DNA of 64,000 bases from an uncultured Clostridia bacterium (GTDB lineage Bacteria; Bacillota_A; Clostridia; TANB77; CAG-508), in contig CALYAC010000001.1 of the NCBI GenBank assembly GCA_944393405.1, forward strand, positions 124,001 to 188,000, written 5' to 3'. A program made the translations under genes and the position numbers. This document shows positions 24,522 through 34,099 of the stretch, piece after piece (position 1 is the first letter of the stretch; the number at the start of each line of letters is the position of its first letter). The notes under the pieces are model-generated. The model did no database searches. It was not told where the DNA came from and saw nothing but the letters and a program-made list of their open reading frames with translations.

Positions 24522-24944
24522 TTATTTTCTTAATAATTTTTTTAATTTATTTAATATTCTAGTAAATAAATTATCTTTAACTTGTACCAATTGAAGTTCT
24601 TCTTTATATGTTTTTGTTTCATTACGCTTATTAAATACTTTTTGTATGTCATATTTTTCTTCTAATTCTTTTTCGTTATTAGTTAATTTCTCCAATAATT
24701 CTTTTTTTTCATTTTCTTCTGCCCAATAATTTAAATACATAAAAGTTAGTATTTCTTCTGCTTCATCTGATACTTCTATATCTCCATTTTCATTAAAACC
24801 TGAATATTTTTCACTTTCATCTTTTAATGAATTATTATTTAAATATTCTATTAACTCTATTGGAAGAACATATACATATTCTGGTTCAATGTTTTTCAAA
24901 ATATTAAGAATTTCTGTATTAGCTATCATTTCTCTATTCTCCAT
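24522..24944 (-). CDS. Hypothetical acidic protein
   Basis: A protein of about 135-140 residues, mostly helical and charged, without membrane segments. Features: EPEYVYVLPIELIEYLNNN in the first third, an acidic middle (EVSDEAEEILTFMYLNYW), and a basic tail (RILNKLKKLLRK). The first ATG (24944) overlaps the upstream stop by eleven bases; an in-frame ATG at 24929 has GGAG nine bases upstream and may be the true start. Family unknown to me. It is coupled to the upstream frameshifted gene. Confidence 0.6.
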   Translation of the reverse strand: MENREMIANTEILNILKNIEPEYVYVLPIELIEYLNNNSLKDESEKYSGFNENGDIEVSDEAEEILTFMYLNYWAEENEKKELLEKLTNNEKELEEKYDIQKVFNKRNETKTYKEELQLVQVKDNLFTRILNKLKKLLRK

Positions 24945-25675
24945 GCTCTATTTCATCTCCTTTTTCAATTTTATCTTTTGGCATATCTTCTCTTTGCATT
25001 ACTTTGGACATGAACCTTTTTCCTTTTTCCATTATCTGTGATAGAGATTTTTTACTAGACATACAAAATCTTCTTAATGGAGAATACCCATAATCTATTT
25101 TTAAATTTCCATTTTTATCTTTATGTGCTACGCTATCTGGCATTTTTGCAATACTGGAAAAATCGCTATGTGCATAAAAAGTTATTAACTTTCCAAATCC
25201 GTCTTTTGAATATATTTGATCAATTATATCTTGCTTTTTATCTGATGGTTTTCCGTCTATCCTCTTTCATTTTATATGCTTGTACACCTTCTAATATTGT
25301 TTTAAACAAATGTGATGAATCCTCGTCTATTCTTTTCTGCACACTATTAGCATGTATACCAAATTCTGGTTTGTGATCTCCAAATCTTGACACATCCATT
25401 TTTGCATTTAGCTCCTTATTTTCTTCTATGACTGAAACCATATGCTCTACAAATTCTTTTGGCATACTACCAAACATAATATATGCATCAGCATCATTTT
25501 CATCTATATGACCTCTACATGATGCTGAAGTTGCTATATTATTATTAATACAATATTCAATCAATTCAGTAAGTTCTGGCGATCCTTCTCCCCATAATAA
25601 TGCCATTTTATGGGCTTGATCTTTTGGTACTTTTCCTCTAAAGGCTTCTCCTTTTTTATATTCACTTAATTTCAT
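24934..25675 (-). CDS. Unknown protein interrupted by a +1 frame break at CGG
   Basis: Two frames join into one 246-residue product. The first part starts at ATG 25675 (AGAGGTG site) and contains IATSASCRGHIDENDADAYI, a His/Cys/Asp-rich motif of unknown function. Its frame would stop at 25238. At 25253-25255 it has an in-frame CGG (context AGA CGG AAA). Skipping the C continues into GGA AAA CCA, then KLITFYAHSDFSSIAKMPDS and a basic C-terminus ending at 24934. The second frame has no ATG with a ribosome binding site until deep inside the domain. It is therefore one gene: frameshifted, or read by frameshifting. Confidence 0.65.
25253..25255 (-). other. CGG codon at a +1 frame break (site 1)
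   Basis: In the upstream frame the codons are AGA CGG AAA ACC; the downstream open frame reads AGA (C) GGA AAA CCA. One base (the C paired to 25255) must be skipped to join the two halves. Confidence 0.7.
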
Positions 25676-25736
25676 TTTTTCACCTCTTCTTTTGTATATA
25701 AATATTAAGTTCATTTGTAAAAAATTATATAGTGAA

Positions 25737-27191
25737 CTATTTTACATTTTCTTCTATTCTTATATGTTTCATATTCATTGCTTTTATCACTAACATACCA
25801 GCAAACATTATTATTAAAAATGGTATTCCTAAAATTTGTTCTTCACTATGAAGTGCAAATGAAGCAAAGTTTGCAATTTGACTAGAATAACATAATGCTA
25901 AAACTGTTTCTTGTGTTTTACTATTTAAAAAGAACATTGTTGGTATTAACCACATAATATACCATGCATTAAAATTCGTAATTAATATAAATGTAAAAAT
26001 AAATAAGAAAATATTATATTTTTTCATTATATTATTAAACTTTATCTCTTTTTGTATTAGTAATCTTATACATATTATTATATAACTTAAAGCAAATATG
26101 ATAAGTGCTATATTTTGAATAAGCTCTACTTTTCCTTGTCCAAAATATTCGAATATTACATACATTATTGATCTATTATATTTAGATTGTTGTATAAATA
26201 ATCCGGCCAAAACATTTAGATCCCTCATATATATCAAATAAAATAATGCTATTATAATAATATATTCAATTCCTGATAATAAACAATAAATTATTCTTTT
26301 CTTTATATCTTTATTCCTTACATAATATATAACTATAAATGGTAAAATTAAAATTCCTAAATATTTAATAGCTGTTGCCATTGCCACAAAAGCTACTGCT
26401 AAAAATAAGTTTTTCTTTCTTATTGTAAAATATATAGCTAAAAGTATAAATAATATTATAAATATATCATTATGAACATTTGAAATAGCTTCAAATAAAA
26501 TAAAAGGATTTAATCCATATATAATCATAAATAATTTTTTTCTTGTAATTTTAAATACAAGAAATGTGTTTAAAACATGTACTAATATATTTAATACTTT
26601 AAACAATAATAATGCAATATCTATATTTCCAAAAGACATAAAAGAAAGTCCAGTACAAATCAATGTCCAAATTGGTCCATATACTACTGTTTCATATTTC
26701 CAACAATTAGCTACTTTATTAAACATTGGATCATTTTGTCCTGTTATATCTCTTATTTCTCCGGTTGAAGTATAATATGGATTTTCTCTGTAATGTGCAC
26801 TAGACCATCCATTTGCAATATATGAATATACATCAGTACTTGTATATGGAATAATTACCCCAAATATAACAGAAGCTAATATTACCATTATAAATATTTT
26901 TTTTGCATTTATTTTCTTGTGTTTTTTTGCAATCATTATATATGCTAAAAATAATATGGTCATGATTAAAAAGAAAATTAATGCATTATTAAGCATTTCA
27001 GTTTGATTTTCTGGAAATTTAAAAAAGTATGTCCATACATAATAAAATCCATAAATCGTTTTGTTTTTTACTAAATATATTATTGATGGAATTGCAAAAA
27101 TAACTGAAGCTATAAAAAATATAATTATAGCTACAGGTATTTTTGTTTTATTAATTTTACTCTCTTTATTTTTATTAATAATCTTTTCCAT
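25737..27191 (-). CDS. GT-C type polytopic glycosyltransferase
   Basis: A 484-residue integral membrane protein with about 11-12 helices. A large first extracytoplasmic loop contains VIIPYTSTDVYSYIANGW, with the acidic DV/DXY-type motif of GT-C transferases that use polyprenyl-phosphate sugars (mannosyltransferase/GT87-like). NPYYTSTGEI and VVYGPIW are also typical of this group. It probably adds sugars to an envelope glycan or lipid. It lies between ruvB and the frameshifted gene, separated by short gaps. Confidence 0.75.
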   Translation of the reverse strand: MEKIINKNKESKINKTKIPVAIIIFFIASVIFAIPSIIYLVKNKTIYGFYYVWTYFFKFPENQTEMLNNALIFFLIMTILFLAYIMIAKKHKKINAKKIFIMVILASVIFGVIIPYTSTDVYSYIANGWSSAHYRENPYYTSTGEIRDITGQNDPMFNKVANCWKYETVVYGPIWTLICTGLSFMSFGNIDIALLLFKVLNILVHVLNTFLVFKITRKKLFMIIYGLNPFILFEAISNVHNDIFIILFILLAIYFTIRKKNLFLAVAFVAMATAIKYLGILILPFIVIYYVRNKDIKKRIIYCLLSGIEYIIIIALFYLIYMRDLNVLAGLFIQQSKYNRSIMYVIFEYFGQGKVELIQNIALIIFALSYIIICIRLLIQKEIKFNNIMKKYNIFLFIFTFILITNFNAWYIMWLIPTMFFLNSKTQETVLALCYSSQIANFASFALHSEEQILGIPFLIIMFAGMLVIKAMNMKHIRIEENVK

Positions 27192-27208
27192 AAAAAGTCC
27201 TTTATTAA

Positions 27209-28231
27209 TTATTCTCCGGTATATTCCACTCCAATATGTTCATATGCTGCTGGAAGCGCAACTCTTCCTCTTACTGTTCTTGATATAAATCCTATTTGTA
27301 TTAGATATGGTTCATATACATCTTCTATAGTATCTACTTCTTCTCCAAGTGTTGTTGCTATTGTTTCAATTCCAACCGGTCTTCCTCTATATTTTACTAT
27401 CAGTGTCTCTAATATTTTTCTATCTATTTCATCTAAACCTAAATCATCTATTTCTAACTTATTTAATGCTATCTTTGTTATCTTTAATGTTATATTTCCA
27501 TCTCCAAGTACTGCAGCATAGTCTCTTACCCTTTTCAAAAGTCTATTTGCAACTCTTGGTGTTCCTCTTGATCTACGTGCAATTTCCATTGCAGATTCAT
27601 TATCGATATTTATTTCTAAAATATTTGCTGATCTTTTTACTATAGTTGTTAAGTCTTCTTCATTGTATAATTCTAATCTATGTATAATACCAAATCTATC
27701 ACGAAGTGGTGTTGCAAGTGATCCTGCTTTTGTTGTGGCTCCTATTAAAGTAAATTTTGGTAAGTCAAGTCTTATTGATCTTGCACTTGGTCCTTTTCCA
27801 ATTATTATATCTAAAGTATAGTCTTCTAGTGCTGGATATAATATTTCTTCAACACTTTTATTTAATCTATGAATTTCATCAATGAATAATATATCAAACT
27901 CTGATAAATTTGTAAGAAGTGCTGCTAAATCTCCTGGTTTACTAATAGCTGGACCAGATGTTATTTTTATATTCGAATTCATTTCATTAGATATGATATT
28001 TGCAAGTGTAGTTTTACCAAGTCCAGGAGGTCCATATAAAAGTACATGATCTAAAGCTTCACCTCTTTTTTTAGCAGCCTCTATATATACTTTCATATTT
28101 TCTTTTACTTTATCCTGTCCTATATATTCATTTAAAGTTTTAGGCCTTAATGAGTTTTCAAGTCTTTCTTCATTTGCGTCAGTAAGTTCTGGACTAATTA
28201 GACGTTCTTCTTCCAAGCTTATTACCTCCAA
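27209..28231 (-). CDS. ruvB: Holliday junction branch migration ATPase RuvB
   Basis: A 340-residue AAA+ motor of the RuvABC resolvasome. Seen: the N-terminal [19 protein letters not shown], Walker [14 protein letters not shown], Walker [10 protein letters not shown], sensor GATTKAGSL, and the Arg-finger region [12 protein letters not shown]. The C-terminal winged helix includes [12 protein letters not shown] and FISRTVRGR. It is separated from ruvC by 30 kb here, and ruvA is not in the window; this is unusual since ruvCAB often cluster. It directly follows the TagO/WecA-like gene with no gap. Confidence 0.97.
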   Translation of the reverse strand: MEVISLEEERLISPELTDANEERLENSLRPKTLNEYIGQDKVKENMKVYIEAAKKRGEALDHVLLYGPPGLGKTTLANIISNEMNSNIKITSGPAISKPGDLAALLTNLSEFDILFIDEIHRLNKSVEEILYPALEDYTLDIIIGKGPSARSIRLDLPKFTLIGATTKAGSLATPLRDRFGIIHRLELYNEEDLTTIVKRSANILEINIDNESAMEIARRSRGTPRVANRLLKRVRDYAAVLGDGNITLKITKIALNKLEIDDLGLDEIDRKILETLIVKYRGRPVGIETIATTLGEEVDTIEDVYEPYLIQIGFISRTVRGRVALPAAYEHIGVEYTGE

Positions 28232-29405
28232 TTATTCTTGTTTTCTTAAATGTTTTTTATCTATTCTATCTTCTATATTTTCTTGTAATTCTTTATTTTC
28301 TTTTTGTTTTTTATTTTTGTTTTCCTCTCCGTCACTTAGTAGTCTTGACATATCTTTGTATCCTATTGCTGCTATTGCAATTATTAAAAGTGCAAATGAT
28401 ATTGCTTTCCAAATACCACTTTCTAATAAAATAACTGCAAACATTCCAAGAGTTGCTGTAATTCCATACATTATTAATACGGCTTGTTTTTGTGTATATC
28501 CTTTAGCAACTAATTTATGATGTAAATGTCCTTTATCTGGTTTAAATACTGCTTTTAGTGATTTACCTTTAATTAGTCTTCTAAAAATAGTAAATAAAGT
28601 ATCAAAAATAGGCATTCCAAGTATAATTATTGGTGCTATTAATACTAAAGCAGTATATGTTTTGGCAACACCTAAAATAGATATAATCGCTAAAGAAAAT
28701 CCCATAAAATTAGATCCTGTATCACCAATAAAAGTCTTTGCAGGATTGAAATTATATGGTAAAAAACCAACAATTCCTCCAGCTAATGCTGTTATTAATA
28801 TAATTGCAATTAATGGTGATCCATTTAATGCAAATACCATTAATAATGATAAACAAGAAATTAATGTTACCCCTGATGATAAACCATCTAAACCATCTAT
28901 TAAATTTATAGCATTTGTAATACCTACAATCCAACATACTGTAATTATATATGAAAAAACTCCACTAATAACAATTTTTCCTTCTGTAAAAGGTATTGAG
29001 ATATTATCAATCTTTATTCCACATAAAACTACAATTACAGCAGCAAGTATTTGGAATATTAATTTTACAAAACTAGGTATTCCTTTAACGTCATCTATAT
29101 AGCATACTATTCCAAGTATTACTATTCCTGTAAAAAATCCTATTAATTTTATATAATAATTTTCAGCACCAAATAAATCTATTTTTCCTTCTATTTGTGC
29201 AGATATTAATAAATAAATAATTGATACGAAAAATCCTGCAATTACTGCTAATCCTCCGAAGTCTTGGCATTGGTTTTTTATTTACTCTTCTATCATTTGG
29301 TATATCTATTGCTCCTACTTTTTTTGCAAGCCTCATTGTGTGTGGTGTTATTACAAAGGCTGTTATAAATGCTAGTAAAAATGCTATTGCTATATCTCCC
29401 CACAT
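28232..29405 (-). CDS. TagO/WecA-type polyprenyl-P HexNAc-1-P transferase, +1 frame break
   Basis: The enzyme links a HexNAc-1-phosphate to undecaprenyl phosphate, the first step of wall teichoic acid or similar envelope glycans. The first frame (from 29405, AAAGG site) gives 49 residues ending ...NKKPMPRL. At 29256-29258 comes CGG (CTT CGG AGG). Skipping the C gives GGA GGA TTA and an open frame to 28232, total 390 residues. The restored protein has GGLAVIAGF, YIDDVKGIPSF, NAINLIDGLDGLSSGV, FNPAKTFIGDTGSNF and the late DKGHLHH, all PNPT-family hallmarks. About ten helices. Without the shift it is non-functional. Confidence 0.8.
29256..29258 (-). other. CGG codon at a +1 frame break (site 2)
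   Basis: Sequence ACTTCGGAGG. Upstream frame CTT CGG AGG; downstream frame CTT (C) GGA GGA, encoding the conserved Gly-Gly of the family. CTT can re-pair at the +1 triplet TTC. Identical ten bases occur at site 4 in the priming transferase. Confidence 0.75.
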
Positions 29406-29492
29406 ATCTTTATTCCTTTCTTTTTTGCATTTTATAATAGTTTCTCTAAAATTTTTCCAGTTATTCTACTAATTAAAATAATCCTCATATTA

Positions 29493-30188
29493 TTAAAATT
29501 CTAAAATCTTTACATTATATCCAATAAATAATCCACTTTCTATTACTCCTGGAATACATTTAATTTTTTTCTCTAAATCTTTATCTATATTTTCAAATTT
29601 AACATCTAATATTACGTTTGAATTTTCTGTAATAACTGGTCCATCTTTTCCTCCAGCTTTTCTTAGCTTTATATTTGTTCCCCCTAATTTTATTAATTCT
29701 TCTTTAACAAAATTAATACTTTCAAAAACACATTCAACAGGTATCTTAAATCTTTCGCCAAGTTTTGTTACCCTTTTTGTTTTATCAACTAATATATATG
29801 TTATAGGTGAATTAATCATATTTAGTTTTTCTTTAAAACTAGCTCCACCTCTTCCTTTTATAAGCCATGAATTATTATCCACTTCATCAGCTCCATCAAA
29901 GCTCCAATCTGGTTTATATTCTGTTAAATTTGCTGTTTTTATTCCTAAATATGTACATAACATTTTTATCTCGTATGAAGTTGGAATAGCAACTATATTT
30001 AATTTTTCTTGTTTTACTCTTTCTGCTATCATAGTAGTTGCAATATATGATGTAGAACCAGATCCAAATCCTATCACTTGTCCATCTTCCACCTTATTTG
30101 CAATTATTTCTCCTAATTTCTTCTTTTCTTCTATATTTGAAATATTATCAAATTCAATTTTATTTAATATACTTTTATCCCAATTCAT
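29493..30188 (-). CDS. rpiA: Ribose-5-phosphate isomerase A
   Basis: A 231-residue pentose phosphate enzyme interconverting ribose-5-P and ribulose-5-P. Seen: GFGSGSTSYIA (phosphate loop), SFDGADEVD with the catalytic Asp/Glu region, IKGRGGASFKEKL with catalytic Lys, and RKAGGKDGPVITENSN. Length is normal for the family. No obvious operon partner. Confidence 0.95.
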   Translation of the reverse strand: MNWDKSILNKIEFDNISNIEEKKKLGEIIANKVEDGQVIGFGSGSTSYIATTMIAERVKQEKLNIVAIPTSYEIKMLCTYLGIKTANLTEYKPDWSFDGADEVDNNSWLIKGRGGASFKEKLNMINSPITYILVDKTKRVTKLGERFKIPVECVFESINFVKEELIKLGGTNIKLRKAGGKDGPVITENSNVILDVKFENIDKDLEKKIKCIPGVIESGLFIGYNVKILEF

Positions 30189-30320
30189 AATAAACTCCTT
30201 AAACTTATATATTATTTTACTTTTAGCATTATATCATTATATTTTAGCATAGTAAACATTATTTTTATAATTTATGAGAAATGGGAATTATGTTTCTTTT
30301 TTAAATTTTCATATAAAAAA

Positions 30321-30344
30321 GGTGAGCATTAATTACCGCTCACC
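30321..30344 (-). terminator. Terminator of the 30406 gene
   Basis: A 7-bp stem GGTGAGC/GCTCACC (30321-30327 with 30338-30344). On the minus strand it ends with TTTTTTAT. The remainder of 30189-30405 holds no visible gene. Confidence 0.8.
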
Positions 30345-30405
30345 CATAAAACACATCATAAAGTCATTCTCGAAAGCCTCAAGACATTCTTATTTTTTTC
30401 AGCTC

Positions 30406-30969
30406 TTAATCAAACTCTCCTCTTTCGTAGGCATCTTTGATTTCTTTTAATGCCGCCTCTTCCATCTCTTTAACTGTTGTTACGCTTTTGTTCCACCTTT
30501 CTGCATAGTATCTGTGCAGTCTAAGGTCCTTACCTACACAGTCTTCTAGGAGAGTTACTTCTTTGCTCTTAAGATTTCTTCTCATGAAGAGCTGCAATTT
30601 TTTGCCGCTGATTTTCGTTTTTATCCCAACTTTTGCAAGGATATTTCCGATGATCATTGCATCTTCATGATTGATTCCAACGTAATCTGTAAGATACTTG
30701 TCATAATACTGCATTTCTGCGATTTTCGCTTCAGCAATATAATATTTCATTCTTACAGTTGGGATTGGTTCAATCATTCTTTCTGCAAGATGCCTAAAAG
30801 TCGGGCAATATGGCTGACCATTGATTCCCCATTTTGTCCTAAAGAGAACTCTTAGGTCAACACCAACCATAGCCAACCTCCATTCTAAATCACTCTCATT
30901 ATCTATGCCATATTTCTTCATAGCATCGAGACACCGTTTTAGATTTTTTTCATGCTTTTCTCTTTGCAT
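30406..30969 (-). CDS. Hypothetical protein of less AT-rich composition
   Basis: A 187-residue, helical, charged protein without membrane segments or a known domain. It has a strong GAGGAG site. Codon use (CTG, GTC, GGC, CTC, TGC) differs clearly from neighbours, which suggests recent acquisition. Segments such as WRLAMVGVDLRVLFRTKWGI and LLEDCVGKDLRLHRYYAERW look conserved but I do not recognise them. Codon 12 is CGG and is read in frame: a +1 shift there would hit a stop within a few codons. It has its own terminator and is a stand-alone unit. Confidence 0.65.
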   Translation of the reverse strand: MQREKHEKNLKRCLDAMKKYGIDNESDLEWRLAMVGVDLRVLFRTKWGINGQPYCPTFRHLAERMIEPIPTVRMKYYIAEAKIAEMQYYDKYLTDYVGINHEDAMIIGNILAKVGIKTKISGKKLQLFMRRNLKSKEVTLLEDCVGKDLRLHRYYAERWNKSVTTVKEMEEAALKEIKDAYERGEFD

Positions 30970-31140
30970 TTCTTTCTCCTCTTAATTGAATCTAATTTAT
31001 ATTGTTACATTAGAGCAAGAATGTCTTTAGTTTTATATGATTTGTGTTTACTATATAATTTTAGCATAATTTACATAATTTATCAAACAAAGTTATTACA
31101 TTGCTTTTTTTAATAGTTTGTTTAATTTTCATAATATGAA

Positions 31141-31165
31141 AAGAGAAGGCAAAGCCTCCTCTCTT
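31141..31165 (-). terminator. Probable terminator of the alpha/beta hydrolase gene
   Basis: Minus-strand AAGAGAGGAGGC, TTT loop, GCCTTCTCTT: a stem with a two-base bulge followed by TTTTCATATT. It lies about 50 bases after the stop at 31213. Confidence 0.6.
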
Positions 31166-31212
31166 CGTAATATGCCAAATGGTTGCTAATGTTTACTAGT
31201 TACAATTAAAAA

Positions 31213-32136
31213 CTATTTTACCCACTTCTCGATATCTCTATATACATCCATTCTATCCTTCTCATGAAGAATGTCATGTCTGTCTTCAGGATATAACTTC
31301 ATGGAAATAGTTTTTACACCTGCCTTTTTTAGTGTTTCGAATGTCTTTCTGACACCTTTACCACAGTCTCCGACAGGATCCATTTTTCCTGAGAGTAATA
31401 ATACTGGTATATCTTTATTCATCCTTTTTATGTTTTTTACTTTTGCTGTATAAAGCATACCATTTAATAACTCTCTAAAAAGACCTGCTGAGAAGTCTCC
31501 TCCTCTATCTGGGTCTTTGATATAGTCGTCTAGTGCCTCGTTATTAGCACAAAGCCAGTCGTATTCGGTACGGTTTGGTTTAAACACTTTGTTGTATGTT
31601 CCAAATGTGAGACTATGAATACCAGGAGTAGAGTGTTCTTCCCCTGCTTTCTTTGCCTCTTTATTTGCCATCATTTTAGCAATCTTAATTGGAAGAGCCG
31701 ACATCTGCCCTGTTCCAATAAGTATTACCTTGTCAAGTTTTTCATATGGATAGTCGATAAGAACTGTTCTTACAACAAATGATCCAAGAGAAAACCCTAT
31801 AACATAGTATGGAATATTTGGAAATACTTTTTTTACGTCATCCATACATGCTTTAAAGTCTTTTACTACATAGCTCCAACTACCCTCTGGGCCAAAATAC
31901 ATAGGTTCTGAACTTTTTGCAATTGATTTACCATGACCAATATGATCGTTTCCAACCACTACGTAGCCTTTTTCGGTAAAGTATTCTGCAAAAGGTTCAT
32001 ATCTTTTTATATATTCAGTTACTCCATGAGCAATCTGAATAACTCCTTTTGGCTCACAGGCTTCGGGTATCCACATACATGCATGGATTGTTGTTTTTGT
32101 GTCAGCAGACGCATAGTTAAATTCTCTTAATTTCAT
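31213..32136 (-). CDS. Alpha/beta hydrolase, monoacylglycerol-lipase-like
   Basis: A 307-residue serine hydrolase of the Hydrolase_4/lysophospholipase group. Seen: oxyanion region QIAHGVTEYIKRYEPFAEYF, GNDHIGHGKS, nucleophile elbow GFSLGSFV, Asp in LSGKMDPVGD and His in EDRHDILHE. It probably cleaves acylglycerols or lysophospholipids. Composition is less AT-rich than the surroundings, as with the neighbour at 30406, so the two may have been imported together. GAGGAGG precedes the ATG. The leader region 32165-32217 can form a long imperfect hairpin. Confidence 0.88.
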   Translation of the reverse strand: MKLREFNYASADTKTTIHACMWIPEACEPKGVIQIAHGVTEYIKRYEPFAEYFTEKGYVVVGNDHIGHGKSIAKSSEPMYFGPEGSWSYVVKDFKACMDDVKKVFPNIPYYVIGFSLGSFVVRTVLIDYPYEKLDKVILIGTGQMSALPIKIAKMMANKEAKKAGEEHSTPGIHSLTFGTYNKVFKPNRTEYDWLCANNEALDDYIKDPDRGGDFSAGLFRELLNGMLYTAKVKNIKRMNKDIPVLLLSGKMDPVGDCGKGVRKTFETLKKAGVKTISMKLYPEDRHDILHEKDRMDVYRDIEKWVK

Positions 32137-32164
32137 AAATCCTCCTCACTCTCATTTGGCATCT

Positions 32165-32217
32165 ACTAGGATATTTATATAGCACTATAATTAGATGTGC
32201 TAATAAGAAAGTATCCT
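32165..32217 (-). promoter_or_regulatory. Imperfect long hairpin upstream of the hydrolase gene
   Basis: TAGGATA/TATCCTA arms enclose a second TAGCAC/GTGCTA pair around a short AT loop. It lies 30-80 bases upstream of the start at 32136. It could be a leader structure or an operator; there is no T-run, so it is not a terminator. Confidence 0.4.
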
Positions 32218-32293
32218 AATATTAATTTTACTGCAAATTAGGAGTCTTTTCAAGTTTTATGTTTACTTAACATAGAACAATCATGTTTTTTGT

Positions 32294-33250
32294 TTAATTT
32301 ATAGCATAATTTATTCCTCTTGCAATTACATCTTTCATTTTTTCTATTAACCCATCTATTTCTTTTGGAGTTACTATAAAATTATATTCTTCTGGTGATA
32401 GCACTTCTTTTATCAAATTATATTTATCTTCTTCTTGCAATTTGTTTAAAAATTCGTTTGATTCTCCTTGGTTTTGTACTTCATTAATTAAAAGTGTAAG
32501 GCTATCTGCTGCTATTGTTGCTGCATCTACAACTGTTGGTATTCCTATTGCTAAAACAGGTATTCCTAGAGTGCTTTTACTTATTTCTTTTCTTGTATTA
32601 TCCACTCCTGCTCCTGGGACTATTCCTGTATCTGCAATTTGTATAGAGCTACTTATTCTTTCTATACTTCTTGATGCTAAAGCATCTATAACAATTAGCA
32701 GTTTTGGTTTTATATTGTCTACTATTCCTTTTAATATTTCTAATGTTTCTATTCCTGTTGTTCCAAGTACTCCTGGTGAAATTGCACTTACCTCTCTTGT
32801 ACCTTTTTCTAGTACTCCTGGCATATATTCTAGTAAATGTCTTGTTATATCTATTTCATTTATTACTTTTGGTCCTAATGCATCAGGTGTTACATATATA
32901 TTTCCAAGACCTACTACTAAGATAGAGTCTTTATTATTTATTTGATTTTGTATTAATATTTTTAATTCTTTTGTAACAATTTCCGATACTTTTTGGATCT
33001 CATCTTGTATTATATTTTTAAAGTTTTTAATGTCAATAGTAATGTAATTACCTATAGGTTTGTTTATCGCTTTTTCCCCATTTTCATTAGTTATTCTAAC
33101 TCTAGATATAACAACATCTTCTTTTGTATTTTCTTTTAAATTTACTCTTTCTTCTTCTGTCTCTATTCCATCTATTTCATTTTCTATATTATGTGCTTTT
33201 TTATATAAATCTCTTCTTTCTAAAGCTAAATCTGTTCTAAAATTATACAT
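32294..33250 (-). CDS. gpr: Germination protease (spore protease)
   Basis: A 318-residue aspartic-type protease that degrades small acid-soluble spore proteins during germination. Seen: LALERRDLYKKA in the N-terminal propeptide, VVGLGNIYVTPDALGP, GVLGTTGIETLEI, IDALASRS and TGIVPGAGVDNTRKEIS. Its presence shows that the organism makes endospores. In many Firmicutes it lies near rpsT or holA; here it lies beside the exopolysaccharide phosphoregulatory genes. Confidence 0.95.
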   Translation of the reverse strand: MYNFRTDLALERRDLYKKAHNIENEIDGIETEEERVNLKENTKEDVVISRVRITNENGEKAINKPIGNYITIDIKNFKNIIQDEIQKVSEIVTKELKILIQNQINNKDSILVVGLGNIYVTPDALGPKVINEIDITRHLLEYMPGVLEKGTREVSAISPGVLGTTGIETLEILKGIVDNIKPKLLIVIDALASRSIERISSSIQIADTGIVPGAGVDNTRKEISKSTLGIPVLAIGIPTVVDAATIAADSLTLLINEVQNQGESNEFLNKLQEEDKYNLIKEVLSPEEYNFIVTPKEIDGLIEKMKDVIARGINYAIN

Positions 33251-33343
33251 AAAAAATCTTCCTTTCTAAATTAATCTAATATTATTTTTAGAAAAAAAGA
33301 TTTTTTTATACTTTTATATATTCCAAATTATATAATTTTTAAT

Positions 33344-34099
33344 TTATTTCCAGAATTTCCATGTTTTTTTCTTTATTTCTTCTGGATCATCTATATCAAC
33401 ATTTTCATCTTTCAAAATTTTTTCAGGATTATATGTTGTAAGTATTTTTAAATATTCTTCTCCTAAGAGTTTTTCAAGTTCATTAATACTATTTTCCATT
33501 TCTGCATAAACTGTATTTGTTCTATGATTATCAGACCCTAAAAAATGTATCATATTATGAGTTAATAATTTTTTTACAGTTTCTTTTGCACTTTTTCCAT
33601 ATCTGCCTAATATGCTTCCATAGTTTGATTGAAATAAAACTCCTCTTTCTATGTAATCTATTAATATATTAGGGTCTTCTTGAACGAAACTATATCTTTC
33701 AGGATGTGCTATTATTGGTATTTTCTTTTCGTCAAGAATTGAATATATAACTTCATCAATATATATTGGATTATTGTTCATTGGTAACTCAAAAAGTACA
33801 TATTTACCATTGTTTAATGATACTGTTCTATTACTTTTTAAATCTTCAATTAATGTTGTTGATATATATATTTCATTTCCATGATATAATTTTATACCTG
33901 TATTTTGAGCTTTGTTAATTTCTTCTATTTTTTCTTGTATTTCATTTGCAGGAATATGAAAATAATTACTATAGTGTGGAGTAAGAATTATATCTGTAAA
34001 TCCTGCTTTTTTTGCTTCGTCTAACATTAATAATGTTTCTTCTAAAGTCCTAGATCCATCATCTACTCCATGCACTAAGTGACAATGTATATCTATCAT
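33344..34099 (-). CDS. CpsB/YwqE-type protein tyrosine phosphatase (PHP)
   Basis: A 251-residue Mn-dependent tyrosine phosphatase that resets the CpsD kinase. Metal ligands: MIDIHCHLVHGVDDGSRTLE, ILTPHYSN, HGNEIYIS, IIAHPERY and LGSDNHRT. The start overlaps the CpsD stop by one base (TAATG), which implies coupled translation in a cpsC-cpsD-cpsB order. Confidence 0.93.
   Translation of the reverse strand: MIDIHCHLVHGVDDGSRTLEETLLMLDEAKKAGFTDIILTPHYSNYFHIPANEIQEKIEEINKAQNTGIKLYHGNEIYISTTLIEDLKSNRTVSLNNGKYVLFELPMNNNPIYIDEVIYSILDEKKIPIIAHPERYSFVQEDPNILIDYIERGVLFQSNYGSILGRYGKSAKETVKKLLTHNMIHFLGSDNHRTNTVYAEMENSINELEKLLGEEYLKILTTYNPEKILKDENVDIDDPEEIKKKTWKFWK

Noticed and set aside
28232..28840. A separate 202-residue gene for the C-terminal part of the TagO/WecA-like enzyme
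   Set aside because: The frame is open far upstream of that ATG up to the CGG at 29256 and contains the conserved family motifs, so it is part of one split gene.
30934..30936. CGG at codon 12 of the 30406 gene as a frameshift site
   Set aside because: The +1 frame reaches a stop within six codons and the original frame is long and open. Its composition suggests a recent import.
30319..32217. An integrated mobile element around the less AT-rich genes
   Set aside because: No transposase, integrase, terminal repeats or target duplication could be seen; only codon use supports transfer.
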